From contig NZ_JAQWCQ010000021.1 in the NCBI RefSeq assembly GCF_028705895.1, positions 1 to 52,526 on the forward strand: a stretch of DNA of 52,526 nucleotides, read 5' to 3'. The position numbers were made by a program, and so were the translations under genes. The stretch comes from Massilibacteroides sp. GTDB taxonomy: Bacteria; Bacteroidota; Bacteroidia; Bacteroidales; Tannerellaceae. Below the pieces are notes generated by a model. It did not search any database. It saw only the letters and a program-made list of their open reading frames with translations, and had not been told where the DNA came from. Of this stretch, positions 17,594-27,730 are shown piece after piece; the first letter of the stretch is position 1; the number at the start of each line of letters is the position of its first letter.

Positions 17594-19078
17594 TTATTTA
17601 TCAATAATTTGATAGTCATTTTGAGTCAATTCCGGATTTACATCTATTTGTTTCTGTGGAATTGGGCAGATTAAGTTACTTTCGTTCAACTTAAAACCTT
17701 TTGATGTCATCACTTCTACTGCTCTGCCGGTTCTGATTAAATCAAACCAACGATGTCCTTCGAATGCTAATTCAACGCGACGTTCATGCTCTACTTTTAA
17801 GAAAAATTCATCTTTACTTGTTGTTTTGATGTCAACAGGTGATACTTCATTTGTTTGATAACCGAAGCCGCGTCTTCTGACCTGATTTAAATAATCACAT
17901 GCCAATGCTGTTTTTCCATTTTGATTTAATGCTTCTGCATACATTAACAAAACACCAGCATAACGAATAACAGGGAAGTTGTTATTTGCATCGCCATCTT
18001 TATAAGGCGTATCAAAGTATTTTTTTACATATCTTGAATCTACCCAGGCACCATCTTTTCTGTTGTCATTATAACCTAATGCTACAGAAAAATCTCTTCG
18101 TAAATCACCTTCTTCATAGGCATTGTAGATGTCCATCTCCGGTACATTATTTCCTGATGTACCTCCAACTGAAACAACATTTGTTCCTGAATTCTCCGGT
18201 GCGAAGTTGTTTGGGAAATTACTACCTTCGCTATATCCTCCTTTTTTGAATTGAACGTCGAAAACAGATTCTTTATGATTATGATTTTCTGCACTAAAAA
18301 CTTTGGCATATCCAGCATTGTTGAGAGAACCTGCTTCATTCTCTAAAAGAGAATATGTTGCACTGTTTATGACTTCTGCTAATTTATTTTCTGCTTCCGT
18401 GTATTTCTTTAATGTCATATATACATCGCCTAATAATGCTTTTGCTGCTCCTTTTGTTGCCCGGCCAATATCGGAATCTTTTGAATAGCTTTCTGGCAAA
18501 GCTTCAGCTTCGGACAAGTCTGCAATAATTTGATTATATACATTTTCTTTTGATTCTCTTTTATAAGTGTATGCTTCAGAAATAGATATCTCTTTAGTCA
18601 CTAAAGGCACATCCCCAAAAACACGAACTAAATTGAAATACATCAGACCACGAATGAACTTACATTCTAATTTATAACGATCACGTAAGGTATTATCCAT
18701 CTCTATCTGGTCTATACGACCGATAACTGTATTAGCGCGATTAATCGCTTCATAACTTTTGTTCCAAAGGTTTGCCAGACTTGGATTGGTCGTACGGATA
18801 TAATATTTATCAAACTCGTCTTGATCTGTTACAGACCCTGATAGCTGGTTTCTTGTGTTATCCGAAGGGATCTCGGAAAAGATATACCAACTTCCATATA
18901 GATTTCCTTCTTGCAAAGTTGAATAAACACCATTTACGGCTCCATCAAATTGCTCTGCTGTCTTATAATAATCTTCTACAGATAACTCCGTTTTTGGTTT
19001 TAGATCCAAAAAATCACTACATGAAGATAATAGTATAACACAACTACTAAGTAATACTATTTTATTGAATGGTTTCAT
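17594..19078 (-). CDS. SusD/RagB-like glycan-binding outer-membrane lipoprotein
   Basis: A 494-aa surface lipoprotein; lipobox VILLSSC (Cys near 20). The SusD pattern is clear: SDFLDLKPKTELSVEDYYKT at the N-terminus, AVNGVYSTLQ, TPR-like helices with IRGLMYFNLVRVFGDVPL, and the C-terminal RRVELAFEGHRWFDLIRTG ... NLICPIPQKQIDVNPELTQN. It caps the SusC transporter and binds oligosaccharide at the surface. It starts 25 bases after the susC stop. Confidence 0.95.
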   Translation of the reverse strand: MKPFNKIVLLSSCVILLSSCSDFLDLKPKTELSVEDYYKTAEQFDGAVNGVYSTLQEGNLYGSWYIFSEIPSDNTRNQLSGSVTDQDEFDKYYIRTTNPSLANLWNKSYEAINRANTVIGRIDQIEMDNTLRDRYKLECKFIRGLMYFNLVRVFGDVPLVTKEISISEAYTYKRESKENVYNQIIADLSEAEALPESYSKDSDIGRATKGAAKALLGDVYMTLKKYTEAENKLAEVINSATYSLLENEAGSLNNAGYAKVFSAENHNHKESVFDVQFKKGGYSEGSNFPNNFAPENSGTNVVSVGGTSGNNVPEMDIYNAYEEGDLRRDFSVALGYNDNRKDGAWVDSRYVKKYFDTPYKDGDANNNFPVIRYAGVLLMYAEALNQNGKTALACDYLNQVRRRGFGYQTNEVSPVDIKTTSKDEFFLKVEHERRVELAFEGHRWFDLIRTGRAVEVMTSKGFKLNESNLICPIPQKQIDVNPELTQNDYQIIDK

Positions 19079-19103
19079 AATTTTCTACTTAACTGATTAG
19101 ACA

Positions 19104-22100
19104 TTAAAAAGTAACGTTTACACCTAATGTTATTGTTCTTGCCAGAGGATACATTCCATAATCTGTTCCTGGAGCTGTTACATTATCTTCCTTGAAACTT
19201 GTTTCCGGATTAAAACCGCTGTATCCTGTAATTGTTGCAAGATTTTGAACAGAGAAATACAACCGGCCATATTGCATATTACATCTTTGTATGAATGATT
19301 GGGGAAGAGTATAACCCAATGTTAGGTTGTTTATTCTAACAAATGAGGCATCTTCAATCCAACGAGATGAAACTACGTTGTTTTGACCTGTTGTAAGCGA
19401 ATTTGCTCTTGGAGTCCATCCATCGCCGGGATTGCCCTCTGATTGCCATCTGTTCAGAACATCTTTCATCTGATTCTGATTTCCTTCCAATTGGGTATAA
19501 AAACGTTTTCCTAAATGGAGAACTTCACCTCCGTGAACACCCTGGAGTACAATGCTAAGATCGAAATTTTTATAGGCTACTTTATTCGTCATACCCCAAG
19601 TGAAATCAGGCATGTTATTGCCGATAATTGTCCGGTCATCAGCATCTATATCTCCACTTCCATCAATATCCGCAAACTTTACATCACCGACATGTGAATC
19701 TGCTAATCGCGGGCTATTTTCCCAATCTGCCTGATTCATGTAAACTCCGATTTGTTTATAGCCATAGAAATTTCCGATCGGTTTTCCAATCATTGTGATA
19801 TGTGTTGTTCCGGCACCTCCATCTCCATAGATAGGGTCTCCTGTTGGTCCCAAAGCAATTACTTTATTGGTATTTGTGGAAAAGTTTATGTTTGTATTCC
19901 AGGTAAGATCACTTGTTTGAACATTCACTGTGTTTATTCCAATTTCAATCCCTTTATTGTCGAGTTTCCCAATATTTCTCCATGATTTAGAGAATCCGGT
20001 TATTGTTGGTATATCCACTTCCATTAGCAAATCTGTTGTATTTCTTTGGTATGCATCAAAAGAAAAAGACAACCTATTGTTTAGTACACTGAACTCTAAT
20101 CCCAAATCATATTGTTTTGTCTTTTCCCATGTTAAATCTGCATTGGAGAAACTTTTTTGTGCGGCACCTGCATACACATTTCCAGGTCCTGCACCAAATA
20201 CATAGTTCTGTACACTCATAGTGCCAATTGAACCGTAATTCGGAATGCTGTTATTTCCCGTTAAACCAAAACTAAATCTTAACTTTAGATCATCCAGCCA
20301 ACTAATGTCTTTCATGAAATCTTCTTGTGAAACTCTCCAAGCAACAGAACCTGAAGGAAAATAACCATAACGATTATTTTTCCCAAAGCGAGATGAACCA
20401 TCCGTACGAATGGAAGCGGTGAGATAATAACGGTTGTTGTAACGATAATTCACACGGGCTAAGTAGGATACAAGTGACCATTCATTGGTGTCAGATGATC
20501 CGGATTTTACTTTAGCATTGTTGATCGTACGAATGATATCATCAGGAAAATCAGAACCTTCAGCTTTGTTTTGATTATAAGTGTTTTTCTGAATAGTAAA
20601 ACCGGCAATTGCGTCAATTTCATGTAATCCAAACGACTCATAATAACTTAAAGTGTTTTCATTTAGCCAGTTAATCACCTCTTTGCTTTCTGCTGAACCT
20701 TTTCTGTCTGTTGAAGGCAAGGGTGCTGAAACTCCGTTTTTTGGGACATTTGAAGGACGGAAATAGTTCTGTCTTAATTCCATTACATCAGCGCCCAATG
20801 TGGTTTTAAGTTTAAGATTCTTTAGAAGGGATATTTCGGCATATAGATTCCCAAATAATCGCATGTTTGTCTGCTTATTTTGTATGTCTAATGCGCTTGC
20901 GACAGCATTTGGAACACCTGTTAAACCATCTCCTGCAACAGCATATTCTGATTGTGAAGCCCAAGTTCCATCTTCTTTTCTGACCGGAACTACTGAGGAT
21001 GTTGCCAATGCTGCATTAATTACTCCGTCACTCGCCCAGTGTCCTTGAGTAATCTGGTCTGATCTCATATATGTAGGTGCAAGATTAATTCCAACTTTTA
21101 ACCATTTTGTAAATTCACTATCAATCTTGGCGCGTGCAGAGAAACGTTCATAATCACTTCCAATCACGATACCGTCCTGACTAAAATATCCGGCAGAAAA
21201 CATGTATTTTGTTTTCTCATCACCTCCTGATACGGATAATTGATAGTTTTGCACAGGTGCTGTACGAAAGATCTCATCTTGCCAATCTGTGCCAGCCCCG
21301 ATCTTAGCCATAGCTGCATCATCATCAAAAATAGCTGGATAACGATAACGATTTCCTGAAGGGCGGCTGCTTAATGGATCGCTTGCCGATGCTCCCGGAA
21401 CCCGATCAATATAGTTGTTGTTGAATGCCTCCTTACTAATCATGGCAAACTCCTGAGCATTCAATAAATCCATTCTCTTAGTAACATTCTGTAATCCGTA
21501 ATACATGTCAAGGCTAATACTAACTTTCCCTTGTTTCCCTGATTTTGTTGTCACTAATACAACTCCGTTTGCTGCCCTCGAACCATAAATAGCTGCGGCA
21601 GAAGCGTCTTTTAATACTTCAATAGATTCTATATCACTTGGGTTAATAGAATTCAGATTTTGTTCTCCTAAAGGATATCCGTCAACAACATATAAAGGCG
21701 AACTGGATGCTGAAATAGAACCAGAACCTCTCACCCGTATAGTTGCTGCTTGTCCAGGTGCACCTGCTACTTGCTGAACCTGAACTCCTGCCATTTGTCC
21801 AGCCATGGCCTGTGTTGGGTGAGATACCTTAAGGTCTTTTAAAGATCCGGAGGATAATTGAGAAACAGATCCTGTTAAATCTTTTTTCTTCACTACACCA
21901 TAACCTATGACGACGACTTCTTCAAGAGTCTCAGTGTCTTCAGCTAAGCGTATATTGATGTTACTTTGTTCTCTGATAGCAATATCCTGTTGTTTATATC
22001 CAATGTAAGAAATTGTTAAGATTGCATTTTCCTGAACAGAGATGTTAAAACGTCCATCAATATCTGTGATCGTACCGTTTGTACTTCCTTTCTCTATGAC

Positions 22101-22568
22101 ATTAGCTCCAATGATAGGTTCTCCGCTTGAGTCAAGGACTACACCTGTTATGTGCTTATCTTGTTGATTGATCATTGAGTTTTCGCTTAACTTACCTATA
22201 GTTTTTTGTGAAAGAATGATATGAGCTCCTTCTACTTTGTAATCTATGCCAGTGTCACGAAGTAGTTCTTTTAGGACTTGGTCTACCGACTCATTTTCTG
22301 CGGAGATTGATGTTTTCTGTTTGATGTCAACTCTGTTGTTATACAGAAACAAATAGTCTGTCTGTTTTTCAATTTCTTCGATAATTTCATTCAGATAGAC
22401 GTTGCTTTTAATAAAGTTTACTGTTCTGTTTTGTGAATGTGTGTTTTCAGCGTGGATTGAAAAAACACATACAAGTAAGATAATTGCAGTTATTCTCATA
22501 ATTCTGAATATTTGCTTTTGAAGCGGATATTTTAATAAATAGTTATCCGGTAAAGTATTCTTTTTCAT
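19104..22568 (-). CDS. SusC/RagA-like TonB-dependent transporter with N-terminal STN signalling domain
   Basis: A 1154-aa outer-membrane oligosaccharide importer. A signal peptide (about 1-45) is followed by an STN domain (residues about 55-115, NEIIEEIEKQTDYLFLYNNR ... VDQVLKELL), a carboxypeptidase-like beta domain (ITGVVLDSSGEPIIGANV), the TonB box/plug with EEVVVIGYG, TIRVRGSGSIS, PLYVVDGYP, IESIEVLKDASAAAIYGSRAANGV, and the barrel ending in an aromatic-terminated strand (GVNVTF). The STN domain, together with the upstream FecR and ECF sigma genes, shows that import is coupled to gene induction. Confidence 0.96.
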   Translation of the reverse strand: MKKNTLPDNYLLKYPLQKQIFRIMRITAIILLVCVFSIHAENTHSQNRTVNFIKSNVYLNEIIEEIEKQTDYLFLYNNRVDIKQKTSISAENESVDQVLKELLRDTGIDYKVEGAHIILSQKTIGKLSENSMINQQDKHITGVVLDSSGEPIIGANVIEKGSTNGTITDIDGRFNISVQENAILTISYIGYKQQDIAIREQSNINIRLAEDTETLEEVVVIGYGVVKKKDLTGSVSQLSSGSLKDLKVSHPTQAMAGQMAGVQVQQVAGAPGQAATIRVRGSGSISASSSPLYVVDGYPLGEQNLNSINPSDIESIEVLKDASAAAIYGSRAANGVVLVTTKSGKQGKVSISLDMYYGLQNVTKRMDLLNAQEFAMISKEAFNNNYIDRVPGASASDPLSSRPSGNRYRYPAIFDDDAAMAKIGAGTDWQDEIFRTAPVQNYQLSVSGGDEKTKYMFSAGYFSQDGIVIGSDYERFSARAKIDSEFTKWLKVGINLAPTYMRSDQITQGHWASDGVINAALATSSVVPVRKEDGTWASQSEYAVAGDGLTGVPNAVASALDIQNKQTNMRLFGNLYAEISLLKNLKLKTTLGADVMELRQNYFRPSNVPKNGVSAPLPSTDRKGSAESKEVINWLNENTLSYYESFGLHEIDAIAGFTIQKNTYNQNKAEGSDFPDDIIRTINNAKVKSGSSDTNEWSLVSYLARVNYRYNNRYYLTASIRTDGSSRFGKNNRYGYFPSGSVAWRVSQEDFMKDISWLDDLKLRFSFGLTGNNSIPNYGSIGTMSVQNYVFGAGPGNVYAGAAQKSFSNADLTWEKTKQYDLGLEFSVLNNRLSFSFDAYQRNTTDLLMEVDIPTITGFSKSWRNIGKLDNKGIEIGINTVNVQTSDLTWNTNINFSTNTNKVIALGPTGDPIYGDGGAGTTHITMIGKPIGNFYGYKQIGVYMNQADWENSPRLADSHVGDVKFADIDGSGDIDADDRTIIGNNMPDFTWGMTNKVAYKNFDLSIVLQGVHGGEVLHLGKRFYTQLEGNQNQMKDVLNRWQSEGNPGDGWTPRANSLTTGQNNVVSSRWIEDASFVRINNLTLGYTLPQSFIQRCNMQYGRLYFSVQNLATITGYSGFNPETSFKEDNVTAPGTDYGMYPLARTITLGVNVTF

Positions 22569-22618
22569 ACTTTTGTATTTGATTTAGATTAATACAGTTT
22601 ATACATTGTGTTATTCGG

Positions 22619-22650
22619 ATGCCGGTATATGCGCCAACATGTATCGGCAT
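22619..22650 (-). other. Stem-loop in the fecR-susC intergenic region
   Basis: ATGCCGGTATATG (22619-22631) pairs with CATGTATCGGCAT (22638-22650) with two G-T pairs and a six-base loop. On the minus strand no T-run follows it, so a structured leader of susC is as likely as a terminator of fecR. The rest of the 145-base gap shows no TAnnTTTG element, as expected if an ECF sigma factor drives susC. Confidence 0.5.
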
Positions 22651-22713
22651 TTTCGTTAAATTTCTGGTGTTTATATCATAGGCATTGTTTTTTAAGATTA
22701 ATAGTTCGTTTCT

Positions 22714-23658
22714 TTATTCTATTGTTATTGTTTGTAGTTCATCGTCTTTTTTATAACTAAAGTAAATGTCTCGCTGTAATACGTGTAAGGCGTAGTCAAC
22801 CCCATCTCTTTGACGGAACTTTCCGGTATATTTGTTTTTATTTACTTTGTTATTGTTGATGCTGATTTTTACGCCGTAGTATTTTTCAAAATCCTCCATT
22901 ATGGAAGCAAAGGAGGCATCCTTGAAACAGATTAGTCCTTCGCGCCAACGGTAAACCGAATAGTCATCTACGTATTGGACGGTTAGTTCTCCGTTTTCAT
23001 ATATAGCTTTGGTATTGGGCTTTAATAGGAGGGGAGTGGACGGGCTTGCTGTGGGGTGTATGCTGACTTTTCCTTCCATCAGAGTCGTTACAAAATTGTT
23101 TTTTTCTGAATAGGCTTCAATATTGAACTTTGTTCCTAATACTTTTACTGTATGCTTGTCTGTTTTTACAGAGAAGGGGCTGTTTTCGTTCTTCGTAACT
23201 TCGAAATAGGCTTCTCCGTTTAATTCTACATTCCGTTGTTTTTTTGTGAAGTTAACCGGGTATCGGAAGGTCGTCCGGGCATTTAACCAAACTAATGTTC
23301 CATCGGGAAGAGTAATGTTTATATATTGTCCCGCAGGCACATGAATGGTTTGCATGGCAATGGGCTGATGGGCTTCTTGATACGTCTGATATAGAAAGCC
23401 TGCTGTAAGTGTTAGTAAAACAACAGACGCGATTTTAATAAATTCCCGGAACGTATGATTGTGGATAAGCATTCCTTTCGGTTTCTTTATTTCTTTAAGA
23501 GTACCGTTTGCCTGTAGGAGCAATGCATCGAAAATTTTCCGCTCATGATAAAATTTGCGTTTATTTTCTTCAGAAGATTCCATCCAGGTCCTTACGTAAA
23601 CTTCTTCGTCGTAAGATGCTGCTCCATTGAAGAATTTATAGAGTAATTCGTTTCTCAT
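22714..23658 (-). CDS. FecR-family anti-sigma factor
   Basis: A 314-aa inner-membrane regulator. An N-terminal cytoplasmic sigma-binding part (residues 1-80), a membrane segment near 86-103 (IKIASVVLLTLTAGFLY), then the periplasmic FecR domain with IHVPAGQYINITLPDGTLVWLNARTTFRYP, NGEAYFEV, FSVKTDKHTVKVLGTKFNIEAY and the C-terminal STN-interacting DUF4974-type region (RWREGLICFKDASFASIMEDFEKYYGV). It receives the signal from the SusC STN domain and controls the adjacent sigma factor, whose gene ends 51 bases upstream. Confidence 0.95.
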   Translation of the reverse strand: MRNELLYKFFNGAASYDEEVYVRTWMESSEENKRKFYHERKIFDALLLQANGTLKEIKKPKGMLIHNHTFREFIKIASVVLLTLTAGFLYQTYQEAHQPIAMQTIHVPAGQYINITLPDGTLVWLNARTTFRYPVNFTKKQRNVELNGEAYFEVTKNENSPFSVKTDKHTVKVLGTKFNIEAYSEKNNFVTTLMEGKVSIHPTASPSTPLLLKPNTKAIYENGELTVQYVDDYSVYRWREGLICFKDASFASIMEDFEKYYGVKISINNNKVNKNKYTGKFRQRDGVDYALHVLQRDIYFSYKKDDELQTITIE

Positions 23659-23709
23659 CCTGTTTTATTATCGCTATCTATATAAATAGCAGTTGAGAGA
23701 AATGTATCC

Positions 23710-24282
23710 CTAAAGAAAAAGAGATAAATAGGTAAGTACGGGAAGATAATCTTTTAGGTTTTCCCGTAATACCTTTAGTGTCTTGTTGATATGAAATTCT
23801 ACACTTTTTGTGGACAGACCTACTTTTTCTGCAATTTCTTTATGAGAATAGTTCTCTTTTCTACTTAAAAGAAATATTTTGCGTGTTTTCTCCGGTAAGT
23901 TTCTCAATGATTCATTTACAATGTTTTGTATCTCTTCTGTGAATAATTGATATGGCTCGCAGGCCTCCAAAGAGGTAATCCGGGTTTGTAGTTCCCATTC
24001 GGCATGCAGTCTTAGTTTTTCGGAAACGTCTTGCCGTATTTGAACTGACTGGAGATAGTTGAGGCATTTGTGCTTTAATGTTGTTAATATATAGGCAGGA
24101 GGGTTTGATTGCGTGTCGATAGTTGCTCTGTTCTCCCAATAGTACAAAAAGGAATCATTCGTAAAGTCTTCGGCGACAGATATATCTCTCACGTACGTAT
24201 TCGCAAAACGAGTAAACCGTTCTTTGTATTCATTAAAGAGTTTATTGAAGTCGCCGAGTTCTTCTGATGGTTTCTTTTGCAT
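23710..24282 (-). CDS. ECF RNA polymerase sigma factor
   Basis: A 190-aa sigma-70 family factor of the Bacteroidetes FecI-like group: region 2 with FNEYKERFTRFANTYVRDIS and AEDFTNDSFLYYWENR, and region 4 with RNLPEKTRKIFLLSRKENYS-HKEIAEKVGLSTKSVEFHINKTL. It should direct transcription of the downstream susC-susD genes when released by FecR. The ATG at 24282 gives the normal length. The last residues (LPVLTYLSLFL) form a hydrophobic tail as in many relatives. Confidence 0.95.
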   Translation of the reverse strand: MQKKPSEELGDFNKLFNEYKERFTRFANTYVRDISVAEDFTNDSFLYYWENRATIDTQSNPPAYILTTLKHKCLNYLQSVQIRQDVSEKLRLHAEWELQTRITSLEACEPYQLFTEEIQNIVNESLRNLPEKTRKIFLLSRKENYSHKEIAEKVGLSTKSVEFHINKTLKVLRENLKDYLPVLTYLSLFL

Positions 24283-24341
24283 TTCTACCTTTAGTTAACA
24301 GAAGGTAAATATAAATGAATGTAATGTGAATGCAAAGTATT

Positions 24342-24848
24342 TTATGGTGTTGTTTCGTCGTTACGTAAATAAATCATATGCTCTGCTGTCGTAAACGATG
24401 TGGAAACCGGCTGTAATAATAGGGCGTCGTCTTCTATCTGAAGTTCAAACCGATCACTATTATGTCCACGTAAAAAGACGATCTGTTTCGTGTTTTCTGG
24501 TATTTTTACGCTTGTGATAGCGGGGCCCGAAGGCGAAAGATTGACACTTGGTTTTACTATATCTTCTAATCTGACTAATAAGGTATCTCCCGTCTGGAAC
24601 GTACTTCTTAATATTCCATAGTTGCAATAAGGATAGTATTCCGTTGTTTCTATATAGAGATAAAAACCTTCTTCGTTAGCATATATCGAATCGACGGCTT
24701 GTGTCTGCTCAGCCAAAGAAATAGTTATATCAGATAATAAAGCTTGCGGTGTGGCGTATTCAGCGAACAGCGTATCTGCATCGTCATGGCTGCATGCCGA
24801 AAACAATGCCGATACGACTATTACTATATACAACACACGTTCTTTCAT
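24342..24848 (-). CDS. Unrecognised lipoprotein
   Basis: A 168-aa protein with signal peptide and lipobox LFSACSHDD (Cys near 19), so probably anchored to a membrane. The rest is soluble, acidic and predicted beta-rich (TLLVRLEDIVKPSVNLS, KQIVFLRGHNSDRFELQIED). I do not recognise a family. It sits on the same strand 59 bases upstream of the ECF sigma gene of the SusCD locus; it may belong to that locus or be independent. Confidence 0.6.
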   Translation of the reverse strand: MKERVLYIVIVVSALFSACSHDDADTLFAEYATPQALLSDITISLAEQTQAVDSIYANEEGFYLYIETTEYYPYCNYGILRSTFQTGDTLLVRLEDIVKPSVNLSPSGPAITSVKIPENTKQIVFLRGHNSDRFELQIEDDALLLQPVSTSFTTAEHMIYLRNDETTP

Positions 24849-24969
24849 CTCATTTTATCTTCCTTTATATATATAAGACGTATAAGTGCTTGAATTGTTG
24901 CATTAAAAGCGATTTTTTTTACAAGATAATTACAAATAGCGGTTCTTAACTAAAAAAAGAAGACAAGGT

Positions 24970-26334
24970 CTATCGTTTTACTACGCATCGTTTTTTCCAA
25001 TGCCCCGTTTTGTAGTAAATGTAGGTGATGATAAATCCGATGCAAATGCTTAGTCCGATTGCCCACCAGATTCCGACCCTGCCGAATTTTTCACTTAGGT
25101 AATAGGCGAGTGGAATACGAATCAGCCAAAGAGAGAAGAGGCTGACCATCATCGTGAAAAATGTGTCTCCTGCACCGCGAAGAGCGCCGTTATAGACATT
25201 CAGGCTGCCGTGAAAAATAAGAAATCCTGCCGTGATTAATAAGAATTCTTTTCCAATGGTAATTACTTGCAGATCATCTGTAAATGCCATCATGATCGTA
25301 TCTCCCCATAACCAGATGGTTGCGAACATCGTCAGGCTGAACACTGCATTTACATAAAGGGAAAAGCGAAGGCCTCTTCTGACACGGTGGAATTTTCCCG
25401 CACCAATGTTTTGTCCGGCAAAGGCGGCTAATGCTCCGGATAAGGTCAGGATTGCCTGTGTAATGATTGTATCTACCTTGCCCGCTGCACCATAGGCGGT
25501 CAGGGTATCTGTTCCAAAACTATTGACTATGCTTAATAAGGCGATAAGTCCTAATGCTATAGCACATTGTTGGACACTCGTAGGTAATCCGATCTTTAGT
25601 CCTTCTTTAAATAGTTTTACGTTAAACAGCAGGTCTTTTTTCTTGATTGATAGCAAAGGATGGGTGTTATTTATATAAAGTAGTCCGATGCACATCCCCA
25701 CTCCCTGAGCGATAACAGTAGCCCTTGCTGCTCCTTCGATTCCCCAGTTGAAGACAAGAATGAAAAGAAGATCAAGTGCAATATTCAGAATGGTGGTTAT
25801 AAAAATAAATACCATTGGCTTGATCGACTCGCCTATACCTCGTAAAATTGAAATTATACTATTAAATGTGACAAAAAGAAAAGTTCCTCCGATATAAATT
25901 TTGAAATAGGCTACAGCTTGAGGAATCACTTCTTCCGGAGTGTTTGTTAAACGGAAAATTGGTTCCGCAAAAATAATTCCTCCGATAGATAAGACAAGCC
26001 CTATTCCCAACATGAATATAAAGAAAGACGAAAACGCTCCTTGTACCTTGTCGTAATCACGAGCTCCGAAATATTGAGACACTACAACTGATGTTCCGCT
26101 ACCAATCCCGATCACTAACGAAATAATAAAATAATAAATAAAAAAGGAGGCGGAAATAGCAGCGAGAGCTTCTTTGCCAAGAAATTGGCCAACAATAATA
26201 CTGTCTGTTATTGTGTAGGTCTGTTGTAATAGATTACCTATGAGCAGCGGAATAGCAAAACGAAGGATTACTTTCCATTCCTTACCCAAAGTAAGATCGT
26301 TATGTCCACTTTTCCGATTTTCTCTATCCTTCAT
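24970..26334 (-). CDS. MATE-family multidrug/sodium antiporter
   Basis: A 454-aa inner-membrane protein with about twelve hydrophobic segments in two similar halves. The first half has IPLLIGNLLQQTYTITDSII-VGQFLGKEALAAIS, GTSVVVSQYFGARD, and the second has SVQQCAIALGLIALLSIVNSFG and GALAAFAGQNIGAGKFHRV, the paired MATE motifs. It exports cationic drugs or metabolites with Na+ or H+; the substrate is not predictable. It follows the YihY gene by 10 bases on the minus strand, so the two may share a transcript. Confidence 0.93.
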   Translation of the reverse strand: MKDRENRKSGHNDLTLGKEWKVILRFAIPLLIGNLLQQTYTITDSIIVGQFLGKEALAAISASFFIYYFIISLVIGIGSGTSVVVSQYFGARDYDKVQGAFSSFFIFMLGIGLVLSIGGIIFAEPIFRLTNTPEEVIPQAVAYFKIYIGGTFLFVTFNSIISILRGIGESIKPMVFIFITTILNIALDLLFILVFNWGIEGAARATVIAQGVGMCIGLLYINNTHPLLSIKKKDLLFNVKLFKEGLKIGLPTSVQQCAIALGLIALLSIVNSFGTDTLTAYGAAGKVDTIITQAILTLSGALAAFAGQNIGAGKFHRVRRGLRFSLYVNAVFSLTMFATIWLWGDTIMMAFTDDLQVITIGKEFLLITAGFLIFHGSLNVYNGALRGAGDTFFTMMVSLFSLWLIRIPLAYYLSEKFGRVGIWWAIGLSICIGFIITYIYYKTGHWKKRCVVKR

Positions 26335-26344
26335 TGCTGACGTT

Positions 26345-27709
26345 TCAAATGTCCTTTAATAGTGTTGACGCGTTTTGTTTCATCATATCTTCACGTACTT
26401 TCAGGGTTACTTCCCATTCTTCTTTAAACAAACCTGAAGTATCTATCTTGAAATTCTCTGAACCACGTTCATCTATTTTTGAGAAGAGTAAACCTACGCT
26501 TAATTGATTAATATCCATTGCCGGTTGATAAAAAACTATACGCTCATCATCACCATGGCGGACTTCCGTGATTACATTTAGCTCGTTTAATAGGTAAAGT
26601 ATCTCCGTTGTTATACGGATTGGAATGCGGTATGTTTCGGACAGTTCGTCTGCATTGTAGGGCTTTTCTCCTTTCGCGAAACGTTTTACAATCAGCGAAG
26701 CAATCAGCAGAGTTAAAAAATCCTTGTAACGACGGGAAATATTTTTGCTGTCCCGTTCAAAACTAAACTTCTTAACGTTTTGTGAAGCATAAGAAAGTTC
26801 CGCTCCGAAAAGACAGATTAACCAGGAGAGTTGTAACCATAATAATAATAAAGGCAAAGCCGCGAAGCTACCGTATATCGCATTGTATTTGCTCACCCAT
26901 ATCTGTCCGTTAATGTATAGCAATTGAAAAAACTGAAATGCCGTACCTGCAAATACTGCCGCCAGAAAACCATTCAGAAACCTTACTTTTGTATTTGGTA
27001 AAAGTAAATAGAGGGTCGTAAAAGCAAGTATAGTCATCAAAAAAGGAGATATGTTCAGGATGAACTCTACAACCGGAGTGAAAAAAACATATTCACTCAG
27101 AAAACTCCCTCTAAGTGTGGATAAAAAGATCGATATACCGCTCGATGTGGTGATTAAAATCGGCAATAAGAGAAATAATCCCATGTAATCCATGATCTTT
27201 CGTGACCACGAACGTGATTTTTTTATTTGCCAGATATCATTGAATGTCCCTTCAACAGCTGAAATAAGATTGATTACGGTATAGAATAAGAGTATTAACC
27301 CGACTCCGATAATCACACCTCCCTGCGCTTGTGCCAGATAACTTTCAACATACTCAAATGCCTTATTCAATTCTAATTCATGACCAGGGAAAAAGACATA
27401 CAATTGTTGCCTTACTGCACCTTGAAATCCAAAACCTTTAGCAATTCCTACCAGTACGGCTAAAAGAGGAACAATGGCAAGTAATGTGTTGTACGTTAAA
27501 GCTGAGGCTTTAGTCTGAAGTTCTTCACTTTTAAAGCCTCTGACAGCGAGGATAATGGTTTTTATGGTGTTGATATAAAATTCTTTCAGACCACTAACCT
27601 CATGTTCTGTAATTCTCCAAATGTCATACGTGACAAACCGGATCATTCTGGACAGGAGATTCCCTATCCGTTCTATAATTGTTTTCTTATGGTTATCCTC
27701 AGATTTCAT
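26345..27709 (-). CDS. YihY/BrkB family inner-membrane protein
   Basis: A 454-aa protein with about six membrane segments between residues 45 and 310, containing the family patterns LTYNTLLAIVPLLAVLVGIAKG, LLFYTVINLISAVEGTFNDIW, YLLLPNTKVRFLNGFLAAVFAGTAFQ and GSFAALPLLLLWLQLSWLICLFGAEL. A C-terminal cytoplasmic part of about 130 residues resembles the winged-helix extension seen in Bacteroidetes members. Older annotations call such proteins ribonuclease BN; no nuclease motif is present. The gene begins 21 bases after the RNase P RNA on the same strand. Confidence 0.92.
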   Translation of the reverse strand: MKSEDNHKKTIIERIGNLLSRMIRFVTYDIWRITEHEVSGLKEFYINTIKTIILAVRGFKSEELQTKASALTYNTLLAIVPLLAVLVGIAKGFGFQGAVRQQLYVFFPGHELELNKAFEYVESYLAQAQGGVIIGVGLILLFYTVINLISAVEGTFNDIWQIKKSRSWSRKIMDYMGLFLLLPILITTSSGISIFLSTLRGSFLSEYVFFTPVVEFILNISPFLMTILAFTTLYLLLPNTKVRFLNGFLAAVFAGTAFQFFQLLYINGQIWVSKYNAIYGSFAALPLLLLWLQLSWLICLFGAELSYASQNVKKFSFERDSKNISRRYKDFLTLLIASLIVKRFAKGEKPYNADELSETYRIPIRITTEILYLLNELNVITEVRHGDDERIVFYQPAMDINQLSVGLLFSKIDERGSENFKIDTSGLFKEEWEVTLKVREDMMKQNASTLLKDI

Positions 27710-27730
27710 AAGCTATTGTTTTTTATAAAA

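Noticed and set aside
24333-24341. TACTTTG upstream of the ECF sigma gene considered as a promoter.
   Set aside because: It is one base short of TAnnTTTG and has no -33 partner; too weak to list.
26345-27709. Ribonuclease BN name for the YihY-type protein.
   Set aside because: It is a polytopic membrane protein without nuclease motifs; the name came from an early misassignment.
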